Source: Limibacterium fermenti
GTDB lineage: Bacteria; Bacteroidota; Bacteroidia; Bacteroidales; Dysgonomonadaceae
Reading direction: 5' to 3'
NCBI RefSeq assembly: GCF_041902845.1
Contig: NZ_CP159486.1
Span: 1,674,001 to 1,738,000 of the forward strand
Length of the DNA stretch: 64,000 bases
How positions within the stretch are numbered: the stretch's first letter is position 1; the number at the start of each line of letters is the position of its first letter. Shown here one piece after another: positions 50,895 through 58,961 of the stretch. The translations under genes were made by a program, and so were the position numbers. The notes beneath the pieces were generated by a model. The model made no database searches, was not told the DNA's origin, and was given only the letters and a program-made list of their open reading frames with translations.

Positions 50895-52118
50895 ATGAAA
50901 CAACAAGTAGAGGTGTCGTTCTACCTGAAAAAGAACGAAATGAAAGAGGACGGCAAGTGTCCCGTCATGGCGCGGCTCAAAATCGGCAAAACCGAAACCA
51001 CGTTCAGTGCCAAAATAACTGTGCCGGTATCTTTATGGGCTGCCGGCCGTGCAACCGGGAAAAGCCATGCGGCAGCCGGGATCAACGCACAGCTGGACGC
51101 TTACAGGGCATCCGCCCTGTCGCATTACAAAGAACTGCATGCCGTCAGGATCAAAGTAACCGCCGAAGACGTTAAAAGCGCCCTGCTCGGCATGGCATTC
51201 GGGCAGGAAACCTTTGTCTCGTATTTCCGCAAGCACAATGAGAATTTCGATAAGCGGGTCGGCGTAAACCGTTCGGCAAAAGCGGCCTATTCTTATTGGT
51301 ACGCTTTGGGGCATCTTGAAAAATTCCTGCAAAAGAAATACAGGCTGTCGGACATCCCGTTTAAGGCGCTTGATAAATCCTTTATCGAGAGTTTTGATTT
51401 TCACTTGCGTATAGAATCCGGGTATTCGCCGGGGACGATTATTGAGATAACGACCCGCCTGCGTATCATTATCAATTATGTGATCTGCGAGGGGATTATT
51501 ACACACGACCCCTTTGCAGGTTATAGCCCGGAACGCCCCAGGTCTGTGCAAAAATACCTTACCCGTACGGAACTGGACAAACTGATGACCACGCCGCTAA
51601 CCTGTCCGAACCATTACCTGATCCGCGACCTGTTCCTCTTTGCTTGCTATACGGGCATGCCTTACAGCGATATGTATAAGCTGACCGACGAGGATTTAAC
51701 CCTCGCTGAAGACGGGACAGTATGGATCAGGACGACACGCAAGAAAAACGACAATTCCTATGAAATCCCACTGATGGAACTTCCCCTGCAAATCCTTGAA
51801 AGATACCGTGGAATAGCGTCAAAAGGACGGCTACTGCCGATGTTCAGTAGTTCAACGATGAACGACGGGGTGAAAGCTATTGCCCAAACGTGCGGTATCG
51901 AGCGGTGGGAACAAATGGTTTTCCACGTAGGGCGCCATACTTACGCCTCCGAAATAACGCTTTCGCAGGGAGTCCCCATTGAAACGGTAAGCCGGATGCT
52001 TGGACACACACGGATAACGACCACCCAGATCTATGCGAAGATTACCGACGACAAGATCGACGAGGATATGAAAGCCCTCGACGAGCGTATCGCCGGGAAG
52101 TTCCAATTTGCCATTTAA
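50895..52118 (+). CDS. Tyrosine recombinase/integrase 1
   Basis: 407 residues: an N-terminal arm-binding domain (KKNEMKEDGKCPVMARLKIG), a SAM-like core-binding domain (about 105-205) and the catalytic domain. His-Arg motif FHVGRHTYASEITLSQG, a second His in MLGHTRI, and the nucleophile in TTTQIYAKI are present. The first catalytic Arg position reads YTGMPYSDMY, lacking Arg, as is reported for Bacteroides integrases such as IntDOT. It starts the operon of the mobile element, 23 bases before integrase 2. Confidence 0.93.
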   Translation: MKQQVEVSFYLKKNEMKEDGKCPVMARLKIGKTETTFSAKITVPVSLWAAGRATGKSHAAAGINAQLDAYRASALSHYKELHAVRIKVTAEDVKSALLGMAFGQETFVSYFRKHNENFDKRVGVNRSAKAAYSYWYALGHLEKFLQKKYRLSDIPFKALDKSFIESFDFHLRIESGYSPGTIIEITTRLRIIINYVICEGIITHDPFAGYSPERPRSVQKYLTRTELDKLMTTPLTCPNHYLIRDLFLFACYTGMPYSDMYKLTDEDLTLAEDGTVWIRTTRKKNDNSYEIPLMELPLQILERYRGIASKGRLLPMFSSSTMNDGVKAIAQTCGIERWEQMVFHVGRHTYASEITLSQGVPIETVSRMLGHTRITTTQIYAKITDDKIDEDMKALDERIAGKFQFAI

Positions 52119-52141
52119 TAAATACTTAAAGTAAATTTCTT

Positions 52142-53479
52142 ATGGAAACAATGAATAATAAACAGGAAAAACGGCGCAGTACCTTTGCCGTCCTCTTTTA
52201 TATCAACCGGACAAAAACTCGTCAGGACGGCACATGCCAGCTACTTTGCCGTATAAGTATAGACGCGGAATCCGAACAGGTCGGAACCAAAATATCGGTC
52301 GATCCGGACATTTGGGAGCCGCAGGAAGGCAAGGCCGCCGGTAAAAGCCGCAATGCACTGGAAGTGAACAAGGCCATTGAAAAACTGACTGAAAAAATTA
52401 CCGGGCATTACAAACAGATACAGGAAAGCCTAGGTTTTGTGACGGCGGAACTTGTCAAAAATGCGCTGAAAGGGATCGCCCAAAAGCCCCTCACCCTGAT
52501 GAAACTTTTTGACGAACATAACAGGGAGTTTAAGAAACGTGTCGGCGTTGACCGCGTGAAAGAAACGTATGAATATTACCTGCGTTCTTACTCTTTGCTC
52601 TCCGAGTTTTTAATGAAGGAATACAAAACGGAAGACGTTATGCTCAAAAGCCTGAATATGTCTTTTATGGACGCTTACGACCTTTGGTTGCGTACTGATA
52701 AGGGCATGGCACAATCAACACTTTCCGGCCATATCATTATACTTAAAAAAATGACCTCACGGGCTGTCAGCCAGGGAACGCTCAAACGCGACCCGTTTAT
52801 GGCCTTCCACCCCGAACAACCGTCCAAAGTGAGCCGTCACTCAAAATTAGAAGACCTTGAACGGCTGATGCAATGCCGGATTGAAAACCGGACATTATGC
52901 CGCATCCGCGACTGGTTCGTGTTTTCAACCTTTACGGGATTGGCTTATGCCGACTTGAAAAGGCTCTCCACCGAGCATCTCAGACAAGCCGGGGACGGTA
53001 GCTGGTGGATTCACATTAAACGGAAGAAAACCCAAACGGATTGCCCGATCCGCCTGTTGGAAATACCCCTGCAAATCATTGAAAAATACCGCCCGGAACG
53101 TACCGGCGACAGGATATTCAACATATACAGCAGGACTTATGTGTGCAAAATGATACATGGACTGGAAGAAGCATGTGGAATAGGCCGGATAACGTTCCAT
53201 CAAAGCAGGCACAATTTCGGGACACATGTTACGCTCTCGCAGGGTGTCCCGATTGAAACGGTAAGCCGGATGATGGGACATAAAAGCATTACTACCACAC
53301 AGATATATGCACAAGTGACGGACACAAAAGTAGATGAGGACATGAAACGGCTGAAAGCGCGGACAGTTTCGGATAAGGTGTCCTTGTACGAAGACGAAAC
53401 GCTACGGGCGGGCATCCGTTATCCGGTAGAAAAAAAGGCAAGCATTAATACTCAACCATTAAACAACGTATCAGTATGA
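52142..53479 (+). CDS. Tyrosine recombinase/integrase 2
   Basis: 445 residues with the same layout as integrase 1 and about half of its residues in common by eye (LSQGVPIETVSRMMGHKSIT). The catalytic domain has FHQSRHNFGTHV, GHKSI and TTTQIYAQV; the first Arg site reads FTGLAYADLK, again without Arg. Tandem integrases like these often act together to excise and integrate Bacteroidetes elements. The stop overlaps the next start by 4 bases. Confidence 0.93.
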   Translation: METMNNKQEKRRSTFAVLFYINRTKTRQDGTCQLLCRISIDAESEQVGTKISVDPDIWEPQEGKAAGKSRNALEVNKAIEKLTEKITGHYKQIQESLGFVTAELVKNALKGIAQKPLTLMKLFDEHNREFKKRVGVDRVKETYEYYLRSYSLLSEFLMKEYKTEDVMLKSLNMSFMDAYDLWLRTDKGMAQSTLSGHIIILKKMTSRAVSQGTLKRDPFMAFHPEQPSKVSRHSKLEDLERLMQCRIENRTLCRIRDWFVFSTFTGLAYADLKRLSTEHLRQAGDGSWWIHIKRKKTQTDCPIRLLEIPLQIIEKYRPERTGDRIFNIYSRTYVCKMIHGLEEACGIGRITFHQSRHNFGTHVTLSQGVPIETVSRMMGHKSITTTQIYAQVTDTKVDEDMKRLKARTVSDKVSLYEDETLRAGIRYPVEKKASINTQPLNNVSV

Positions 53480-53832
53480 ATACAACATCCATTACAATAA
53501 AAGAAGGACGGGTAACGATCCGTCCGGTAGCGGGAAACGTCTGGCTCACACAACACCAGATCGCCTGCCTTTTCGGGGTTTTCGTGTCAGCCGTAGGCAG
53601 CAATATACGGTCAATCCTGAAAAATGAAGTATTGCGGGAGGAAGAAGCCTGCCGCCATCAACAGGCTGGAAACGGCTGTATGCTAACGCTCTACAACCTG
53701 GAAATGATAACGGCATTGGCTTTCCGGTTAAAATCACGTGAGGCGCAGCAATTCCGCCGGTGGATCATCGGGCAGGCTGTCCACTCCGCTGTCCTTTGGA
53801 AAATTCCGGGTATGGGAGCCATGCTGAATTAA
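53476..53832 (+). CDS. RhuM-like small protein
   Basis: 118 residues. The first half (VTIRPVAGNVWLTQHQIACL, FGVFVSAVGSNIRSI) resembles the N-terminal DNA-binding part of RhuM/virulence-type proteins found in mobile elements; AFRLKSREAQQFRRWIIGQA continues the family. It overlaps integrase 2 by 4 bases. Function unknown, possibly regulatory. Ends before a strong bidirectional terminator. Confidence 0.7.
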   Translation: MNTTSITIKEGRVTIRPVAGNVWLTQHQIACLFGVFVSAVGSNIRSILKNEVLREEEACRHQQAGNGCMLTLYNLEMITALAFRLKSREAQQFRRWIIGQAVHSAVLWKIPGMGAMLN

Positions 53833-53850
53833 ATCCCATATATCATAAAA

Positions 53851-53889
53851 CAGGAAACGACCCCGAAAAAGGGTCGTTTCCTGTTTATA
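53851..53889. terminator. Bidirectional terminator
   Basis: CAGGAAACGACCC (53851-53863) pairs perfectly with GGGTCGTTTCCTG (53871-53883), with T-rich sequence on both sides, between the converging RhuM-like gene and the HTH gene. Confidence 0.92.
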
Positions 53890-54196
53890 GCAATTCCTGT
53901 TCATCGAGGCTCCGTTTCCGGCCTTCCTCCAGGAATTGTTGGATTTCAGATTCTTTATACAAAACCTTGCCACAGATCAGGTAATAGGGAATGATCCCCG
54001 CCGAACGGTATTCCTGCAACGTCCGGCGACTGATTTTCAAAATGGCGGAAAGTTCGCTGTCCGTAAGGAAACGTTGCCCGTTAAAGGAACGGCGCTCAGG
54101 CATCTCCAACTTGTCAAGCGCTTTGCCGGCTTTTTCCATCCGTCTGAGAAGGTCATCCACAAGCGGGTCGCTGTTGTCTATCAGGTAGTTTTTCAT
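53885..54196 (-). CDS. Excisionase-type helix-turn-helix protein
   Basis: 103 residues. A helical N-terminus is followed by a MerR/excisionase-like HTH_17 domain (FLTDSELSAILKISRRTLQ, EYRSAGIIPYYLICGKVLY, KESEIQQFLEEG). Such proteins act as recombination directionality factors or regulators in Bacteroides mobile elements. It overlaps the next HTH gene by 4 bases. Confidence 0.85.
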   Translation of the reverse strand: MKNYLIDNSDPLVDDLLRRMEKAGKALDKLEMPERRSFNGQRFLTDSELSAILKISRRTLQEYRSAGIIPYYLICGKVLYKESEIQQFLEEGRKRSLDEQELL

Positions 54197-54489
54197 GGCT
54201 TACGCAGAATTGAAGGGTGCGACGACGATTGCAGCAATTTTTCCACATCTTCCGGCCTGTAAAACACTTTATGCCGGATGCGGGAGAAGGGTATCAACCC
54301 CCTTTCCCGGTAAGTTTGCAGGGTACGTTTGGTAATGCCCAGCATCAGACAAACATCCTGATTATCCAGCCACGTTTTCAGTCCTACGTCACGGTGCTGC
54401 TCACACAAAGATTCCACCTTTCGGGTAAAGGAATCGAAACGCTTTATCATTGCCTCGTATGTTCGGGCTTCTATGTTTATTATTTCCAT
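54193..54489 (-). CDS. Excisionase-type helix-turn-helix protein
   Basis: 98 residues, a relative of its neighbour: WLDNQDVCLMLGITKRTLQT, YRERGLIPFSRIRHKVFYR and PEDVEKLLQ make up an HTH_17 domain at 40-92. First gene of a two-gene minus-strand operon. Paired excisionase-like genes with tandem integrases are a common Bacteroidetes element module. Confidence 0.87.
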   Translation of the reverse strand: MEIINIEARTYEAMIKRFDSFTRKVESLCEQHRDVGLKTWLDNQDVCLMLGITKRTLQTYRERGLIPFSRIRHKVFYRPEDVEKLLQSSSHPSILRKP

Positions 54490-54613
54490 CTTTCATTTTT
54501 TTAGTGGTTTATTTTATCACGGGAGAACAAATATAAACCCTTTATTTGACCTATGTGTCAGGATGATAAGCGATGGAAGCATCAGGCAACGAGTGGCACA
54601 GGATGGAGACAAA

Positions 54614-54640
54614 AAGCCCCTTGTCGGGGCTTGATTTTAG
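54614..54640 (-). terminator. Terminator of the 54637 gene
   Basis: On the minus strand AAGCCCC and GGGGCTT pair around GACAA, followed by TTTTTG. Confidence 0.8.
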
Positions 54641-55167
54641 TTGAGGTTATGCCGTTTCACCGGCTCCAGCGTATAAAACTTTGTGAAAGGGTAATGTTTC
54701 CTTTCATCCCCCTCCATTTGCCACCACTCCGCAAGGCCGTACTTTTTGACAAACCAATCCAGCCTTGCATTATCAATGTCGATATAAGCCGTTGTAAACG
54801 GATGTGGGGATAAGGAAAAGGCGATTATAGTCGCATCGGGTTCGTTAAGGCCGTACTTTTTGACAAACCAATCCAGCCTTGCATTATCAATGTCGATATA
54901 AGCCGTTGTAAACGGATGTGGGGATAAGGAAAAGGCGATTATAGTCGCATCGGGTTCGTTTTCAAAATTCTCGTGAAAAACAAGATAATTCTGGTTTTCG
55001 TCACTGATATTTTTCAGTATCTCATCTTCGGGCAGATTAATCTCATAATGCCCTTCTACCCCTGGTTGGTCATGTTCAACCAATAGTTTGCCGACCTTGC
55101 AGGCATCGCGGTATAGGTCGCGTAACTGTCCAACTGTTAAATGTTTGAGTGGAAAAAATCGCTCCAT
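54637..55167 (-). CDS. Hypothetical protein with an exact internal 38-residue duplication
   Basis: 176 residues. The stretch starting NEPDATIIAFSLSPHPFTTA and ending WFVKKYGL occurs twice in a row without any change. Without the duplication it would be 138 residues. The start is MERFFPLKHLTVGQLRDLY and the end FYTLEPVKRHNLN. Cytoplasmic, no recognised domain. The repeat is exact at the DNA level, so it is very recent or an assembly artefact. Confidence 0.75.
   Translation of the reverse strand: MERFFPLKHLTVGQLRDLYRDACKVGKLLVEHDQPGVEGHYEINLPEDEILKNISDENQNYLVFHENFENEPDATIIAFSLSPHPFTTAYIDIDNARLDWFVKKYGLNEPDATIIAFSLSPHPFTTAYIDIDNARLDWFVKKYGLAEWWQMEGDERKHYPFTKFYTLEPVKRHNLN
54733..54960 (-). repeat. 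Exact 2 x 114-bp tandem duplication
   Basis: 54733-54846 and 54847-54960 are identical and keep the reading frame (38 codons each). Confidence 0.92.
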
Positions 55168-55294
55168 ATTGGCTGCATCTTAATTAGTGCATCAAAATTA
55201 CATGAAAATTAGGGTATTTCCAAGCGCGTGAAATAAAAATCAAGGCCACTTGAACTTTTTCAGGCTTACCGTACCGTGCTCGAAGCACAAATGT

Positions 55295-55302
55295 TACCTT
55301 TG
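55295..55302 (+). promoter_or_regulatory. -7 promoter element of the IS110 copy 2 transposase
   Basis: TACCTTTG, 61 bases before ATG 55364. Copy 1 lacks a clear equivalent. Confidence 0.5.
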
Positions 55303-55363
55303 AAAGTTGGTTCTTTGACCAATAAAATTAACTAATTGTCTAACAATTAAATTCCGGCAATTT

Positions 55364-56509
55364 ATGGAAAAAGCTTGTGGCCTTGACGTTCACAAAGATA
55401 GTGTATTTGCTTGTATTCTGGACGAGCAAGGCAATAAAATTTTCGAGAAGCGTTTCGGGACACTCACCCCCGAGCTAACCTCCCTGCGTGACACCTTGGT
55501 GTCGCATGGCTGTGGCAGAGTCGCCATGGAGAGTACCAGCATCTATTGGATGCCTGTGTGGCATGTCCTGGCGTCTGATTTTTCGCTAAAACTGGCCAAC
55601 CCTTATTTCATCAGGCAATTGCCCGGCCGTAAAAGTGACGTGAAGGACGCTCATTGGATAGCCCAATGCCTCCAGAAGGGTTTAATAAAAGGCAGCTTCG
55701 TACCCGAGGGGGTATTACAGGAAATGCGTCAATACGGCAGGCAATGCTTCCGTCTCACCAAAAACCGGGTCCGTCTTGAACAACAACTGGACAACCAGTT
55801 GCAGCGCTGTAACATCCGGTTCAGCAACTATGTCTCGAACCAGGGGAACAATGTCTCGCTACGCAAGATCATTAATGCCCTCATACAGGGGGAACGCGAC
55901 CGCGGCAAACTTGCCCGGCTGGTTCACGGACGTATCAGGAACAAGCACGGGGACCAGGTCATTGGCGATTCCCTGGACGGAGTACTGTGCCCAACTGACA
56001 TTGAATTGCTCAAACAATGTATGGAACAACTGGATTTGTTTGAAAAACAGCAGGCTGCTTGCCTTAACCATTTAGAAGAACTTGCGGATAAATATTATGC
56101 AAGGGAAATCTCATTGCTGTGTACCATACCGGGCATCCAAAAATACAGCGCGATGTGTATCCTCTCTGAAATCGGCAATGACATGGGCGCCTTCGGTTCG
56201 GCTTCCCAGTTAGTGGGCTGGGCCGGGCTACGCCCCAGGAACGATGAGTCGGCGGGCAAGATACAGTCCCGTAAAACCCTTCACGGGAACAAGTATCTTA
56301 GAAAGTCGCTTATTCAAGTTTCCTGGTCGGCAGCCCGTTCGAAAAGGTCGTTTTTGGGTAAAAAGTACAATCAGCTCTCCAGACGGATGAAATCGCAGAA
56401 GGCGTTAATGGCTATAACACGTAAAATACTGGTAATCATTTTTAACGTGTTGAAAACAGGGCAACCCTTTGATGCCAACAGAAATTTACAGGCGGTAACG
56501 CCTGGTTGA
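55364..56509 (+). CDS. IS110 family transposase
   Basis: 381 residues, the same length as copy 1. DEDD domain: CGLDVHKDSVFACILDEQG, AMESTSIYWMPVW, LPGRKSDVKDAHWIA. C-terminal domain: GSASQLVGWAGLRPRNDESA and GKIQSRKTLHGNKYLRKSL. All catalytic regions seem intact. Clearly homologous to, but well diverged from, copy 1, so the two came from separate but related elements. Confidence 0.95.
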   Translation: MEKACGLDVHKDSVFACILDEQGNKIFEKRFGTLTPELTSLRDTLVSHGCGRVAMESTSIYWMPVWHVLASDFSLKLANPYFIRQLPGRKSDVKDAHWIAQCLQKGLIKGSFVPEGVLQEMRQYGRQCFRLTKNRVRLEQQLDNQLQRCNIRFSNYVSNQGNNVSLRKIINALIQGERDRGKLARLVHGRIRNKHGDQVIGDSLDGVLCPTDIELLKQCMEQLDLFEKQQAACLNHLEELADKYYAREISLLCTIPGIQKYSAMCILSEIGNDMGAFGSASQLVGWAGLRPRNDESAGKIQSRKTLHGNKYLRKSLIQVSWSAARSKRSFLGKKYNQLSRRMKSQKALMAITRKILVIIFNVLKTGQPFDANRNLQAVTPG

Positions 56510-56555
56510 GAAACCTTCCCACCGGATAGTTTCTTCCGGCATCACCTCAGTTCCC

Positions 56556-56563
56556 TACCTTTG
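56556..56563 (+). promoter_or_regulatory. Outward promoter element in the IS110 copy 2 right end
   Basis: TACCTTTG at the position matching 24837-24844 of copy 1. Confidence 0.45.
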
Positions 56564-56637
56564 TGGCGACATGTTGAAAAACATGATCCCGTGTTCTCAA
56601 AATGATCGACAGGCTTTGCCGGCAATGAAAGCGCGTG

Positions 56638-57230
56638 TGAGACAGGAAAGCTCGTAGAGGAAAGTATATTATTATTCCATTATTCCGGTCTTTAAAAATA
56701 AAGACGGGTGGTTTTCCCGTGCCTGCCCATGAAATAAAGACATAAGTAAGGTTCTGTATATTAAATGAGTATACGGGTTATTATTAAGGGTTGTCATGGG
56801 GATTTTTAGAGGAAAGATACGTGAATTTTTTAGGCTGCCAATGGCTTGTCCTATATTGGCAGTTTCATGGCGTCGTTTGTCCTGATCGCCGCCAATGGAA
56901 TTTGCCCCCGTATGCCGGATTGAACCGTGGGGGCGATGTTTTTTCCTGCCCGTATCTTTTAATAATTTCTTCCCCGTTTATGATATGCCGTGATAGCCTG
57001 ATTGAGAGTTCGATTTCAGGTGCAAAGGTATGTCCGTGTTCTTCACGCCGGGGCAAGGTCAAGCCCTCCGGGTTTGTCGAAAAATCTTCCTCTTTCCCTT
57101 CCTTAATCTATCCGGGCGAGCGTATTTATTCGCCAAAACCTTGCACGGCTAAACACTACCTTTTTTACGCTCCTGAAACTCGAACACTCCTCACCGGCTC
57201 CGATACGGCATAAAAAAAAGGTCAGAAATT
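56638..57230 (+). other. Gene-free stretch of the mobile element
   Basis: No convincing gene in about 590 bases. It contains a terminator-like hairpin (56904-56945: GCCCCC with GGGGGC, then TTTTTT). The GC-rich middle could hold an origin or control region, but I see no defined oriT signature. Confidence 0.5.
56904..56945 (+). terminator. Terminator-like hairpin
   Basis: GCCCCC (56904-56909) and GGGGGC (56929-56934) around a 19-base loop, followed by GATGTTTTTTCC. Confidence 0.5.
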
Positions 57231-57251
57231 ATGATACGAACAGAAAAAAAT

Positions 57252-57464
57252 ATGAAACATCGATCCTCCTACCTTCCAATTAGCATAAAATTGGCGGTAA
57301 AAATCGCTTTGGTAGTTTTAGGGTTCTCCGTGTGGGGAACAGGCTTTCTATGGGTCTTGGTGGGCGTATATTTCCTCCTTCCCCTGCTTCGGGGCATCCT
57401 CTCCTGTCTGGTGGCGTTGCTTGCTGTAATCGCTTTCCTTTTCATTCTCCTGACTTTTTTATAA
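57252..57464 (+). CDS. Small membrane protein of the mobile element
   Basis: 70 residues from ATG 57252 (MKHRSSYLPISIKLAVKIAL); ATG 57231 adds seven. Two hydrophobic segments (about 11-40 and 47-70, ending FLFILLTFL). Such small proteins commonly lie in front of the next gene in Bacteroides mobile elements; function unknown. 19 bases before the 57484 gene. Confidence 0.6.
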   Translation: MKHRSSYLPISIKLAVKIALVVLGFSVWGTGFLWVLVGVYFLLPLLRGILSCLVALLAVIAFLFILLTFL

Positions 57465-57483
57465 TCCGTTAAAAATTAAAGCT

Positions 57484-58485
57484 ATGACAAAGTATCATTC
57501 ATTATTCGCAGGAACAACCACAGATACGGAAGTACAGGTTGTCAAAGAAAACCAAGTCGTTATCGGTTACGGCTACGCCATGAGTGAATCCCGCTATGTG
57601 GTCTGTAAAGTGGAATACATTGAAAGAATCGGGTACATGTACCACCTGATCAATATCAGGACAAAAGACATGGACAGGACGGATATGCTTACCCCCTTAT
57701 CCCAAAAATTCGGTATCGGCAGGTATTACGACGATATAAACCCCGAATTTATGGACGCTTTCGAGGTCGCCATCCTCCTACAGGAAGCACAGGCGAAAGC
57801 CAAAGCGGAAGCGGACGAAGCCGAAAAGGAACGCATACGGGTGGAAGAAGTAAAAGAAGTCGGTCGCAAACGCTTTGCCGAACTCTTTCCCGAAAATGCT
57901 AAGGCGGTTATCGTGGCACGGCTGAAACAGGACGAAAGCGACAGTATGACCGATTATTTCGCAAGCAGTACACAGCGCACCGTCATTTTGGGATTTTCCA
58001 CCCATAAAAGGGACATCTTTTCCGAAATGCGCAAACACGCATCCAATTTTGAGGAAACCGCCTATTTAGCGGAGTATAACGAGGATTACGAACACAGGGA
58101 GAAATACAGCATGGGTGCAGGGTATTATTTGGGCGAAAGCAAATATCACGGCTGGATCATCGAAAAAGTACCCGTGTACGACCGCAACCGCACGGTAGAG
58201 GAATTTGCCTATACCGCAGGGAGCGAAGACAATATCCATATCAAAGCCGTTTCCGCAACTGTAACAGGCGATGCACAAAAAACCATCACGGGCGATTTTA
58301 TCATCGTGGACTATTCGGAAAAGGCAATCGCCATTTTCGGGAATACCAAACCGATAAAAGATGCCCTTTCCGCTTTGGGCGGACGTTTCAATGCCCGATT
58401 GACCCACAACGGGGAGAAAAAAGCAGGGTGGATTTTTCAAAAGAGCAAAGAACAGGATTTGCGCAAATTGGTAAACCTCAATTAA
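57484..58485 (+). CDS. Mobile-element conserved protein
   Basis: 333 residues. A mixed N-terminal domain (about 1-95), an Ala/Glu-rich coiled coil (LLQEAQAKAKAEADEAEKER, about 98-125) and a C-terminal domain of about 60 residues (GDFIIVDYSEKAIAIFGNTK, ALGGRFNARL, GWIFQKSKEQDL). That last domain recurs in many Bacteroidetes mobile-element proteins beside methylases. No enzymatic motif seen. First of a compact run of plus-strand genes with PcfK and PcfJ. Confidence 0.75.
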   Translation: MTKYHSLFAGTTTDTEVQVVKENQVVIGYGYAMSESRYVVCKVEYIERIGYMYHLINIRTKDMDRTDMLTPLSQKFGIGRYYDDINPEFMDAFEVAILLQEAQAKAKAEADEAEKERIRVEEVKEVGRKRFAELFPENAKAVIVARLKQDESDSMTDYFASSTQRTVILGFSTHKRDIFSEMRKHASNFEETAYLAEYNEDYEHREKYSMGAGYYLGESKYHGWIIEKVPVYDRNRTVEEFAYTAGSEDNIHIKAVSATVTGDAQKTITGDFIIVDYSEKAIAIFGNTKPIKDALSALGGRFNARLTHNGEKKAGWIFQKSKEQDLRKLVNLN

Positions 58486-58539
58486 TAAAGAGATTATTCA
58501 CACGGGGGCAATAACCCTGCCCCCATAAATTCCAAAAAT

Positions 58540-58950
58540 ATGAAAGCAACAAATCATTTCAAAGACACCATAAAGGCATATTTAGACCAACGTGCGGAAT
58601 CGGATATACTTTTCTCCTTCCGCTACTCCCTGCCCGAAAAGACCATCGACAACTGTATTGCCTATATTTTGGATACGGTACAGAAAAGCGGTTGCAACGG
58701 CTTTGCCGATGAAGAAATCTATTCAATGGCTGCCGATTATTACCTGAAAGACAACATTGAAATAGGCAAGCCGATCAACGCCCATGTGGTGGTGAACTAT
58801 GTTGTGGAACTCACAGCCGAAGAAAAAGAACAGGCACGAAAAGACGCCATACAACGGGTACAGGACGAAGCCTATAAGAAAATGACACAACCCGTAAAGA
58901 AAGCCAAGAAAGTGGCATTGAACCCCCAACCCAATTTATTTGATTTTTAA
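58540..58950 (+). CDS. PcfK-like protein
   Basis: 136 residues, PcfK family (PF14058): KATNHFKDTIKAYLDQRAES, DNCIAYILDTVQKSGCNGFA, EEIYSMAADYYLKDN. PcfK/PcfJ pairs occur on conjugative plasmids and integrative elements; molecular role unknown. It lies 54 bases after the previous gene and 11 before PcfJ. C-terminus Lys-rich and ends NLFDF. Confidence 0.88.
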   Translation: MKATNHFKDTIKAYLDQRAESDILFSFRYSLPEKTIDNCIAYILDTVQKSGCNGFADEEIYSMAADYYLKDNIEIGKPINAHVVVNYVVELTAEEKEQARKDAIQRVQDEAYKKMTQPVKKAKKVALNPQPNLFDF

Positions 58951-58961
58951 CGTATGATCCG

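Larger units (their letters stand above)
55231..56637 (+). mobile_element. IS110-family insertion sequence, copy 2
   Basis: Left end AAATAAAAATCAAGGCCAC at 55231. AAGCGCGTG stands immediately before it (55222-55230) and again at 56629-56637, bounding about 1407 bp. A GTGC-TCGAA-GCAC mini-hairpin (around 55277-55290) and the right-end TACCTTTG (56556-56563) match copy 1 in position. The repeated target string differs from copy 1, so it reflects the insertion sites. Inserted inside the larger mobile element, between the 54637 gene and the PcfK/PcfJ block. Confidence 0.85.

Noticed and set aside
56865..57062. 65-codon minus-strand frame in the gene-free stretch
   Set aside because: No start signal or family similarity; overlaps the hairpin region.
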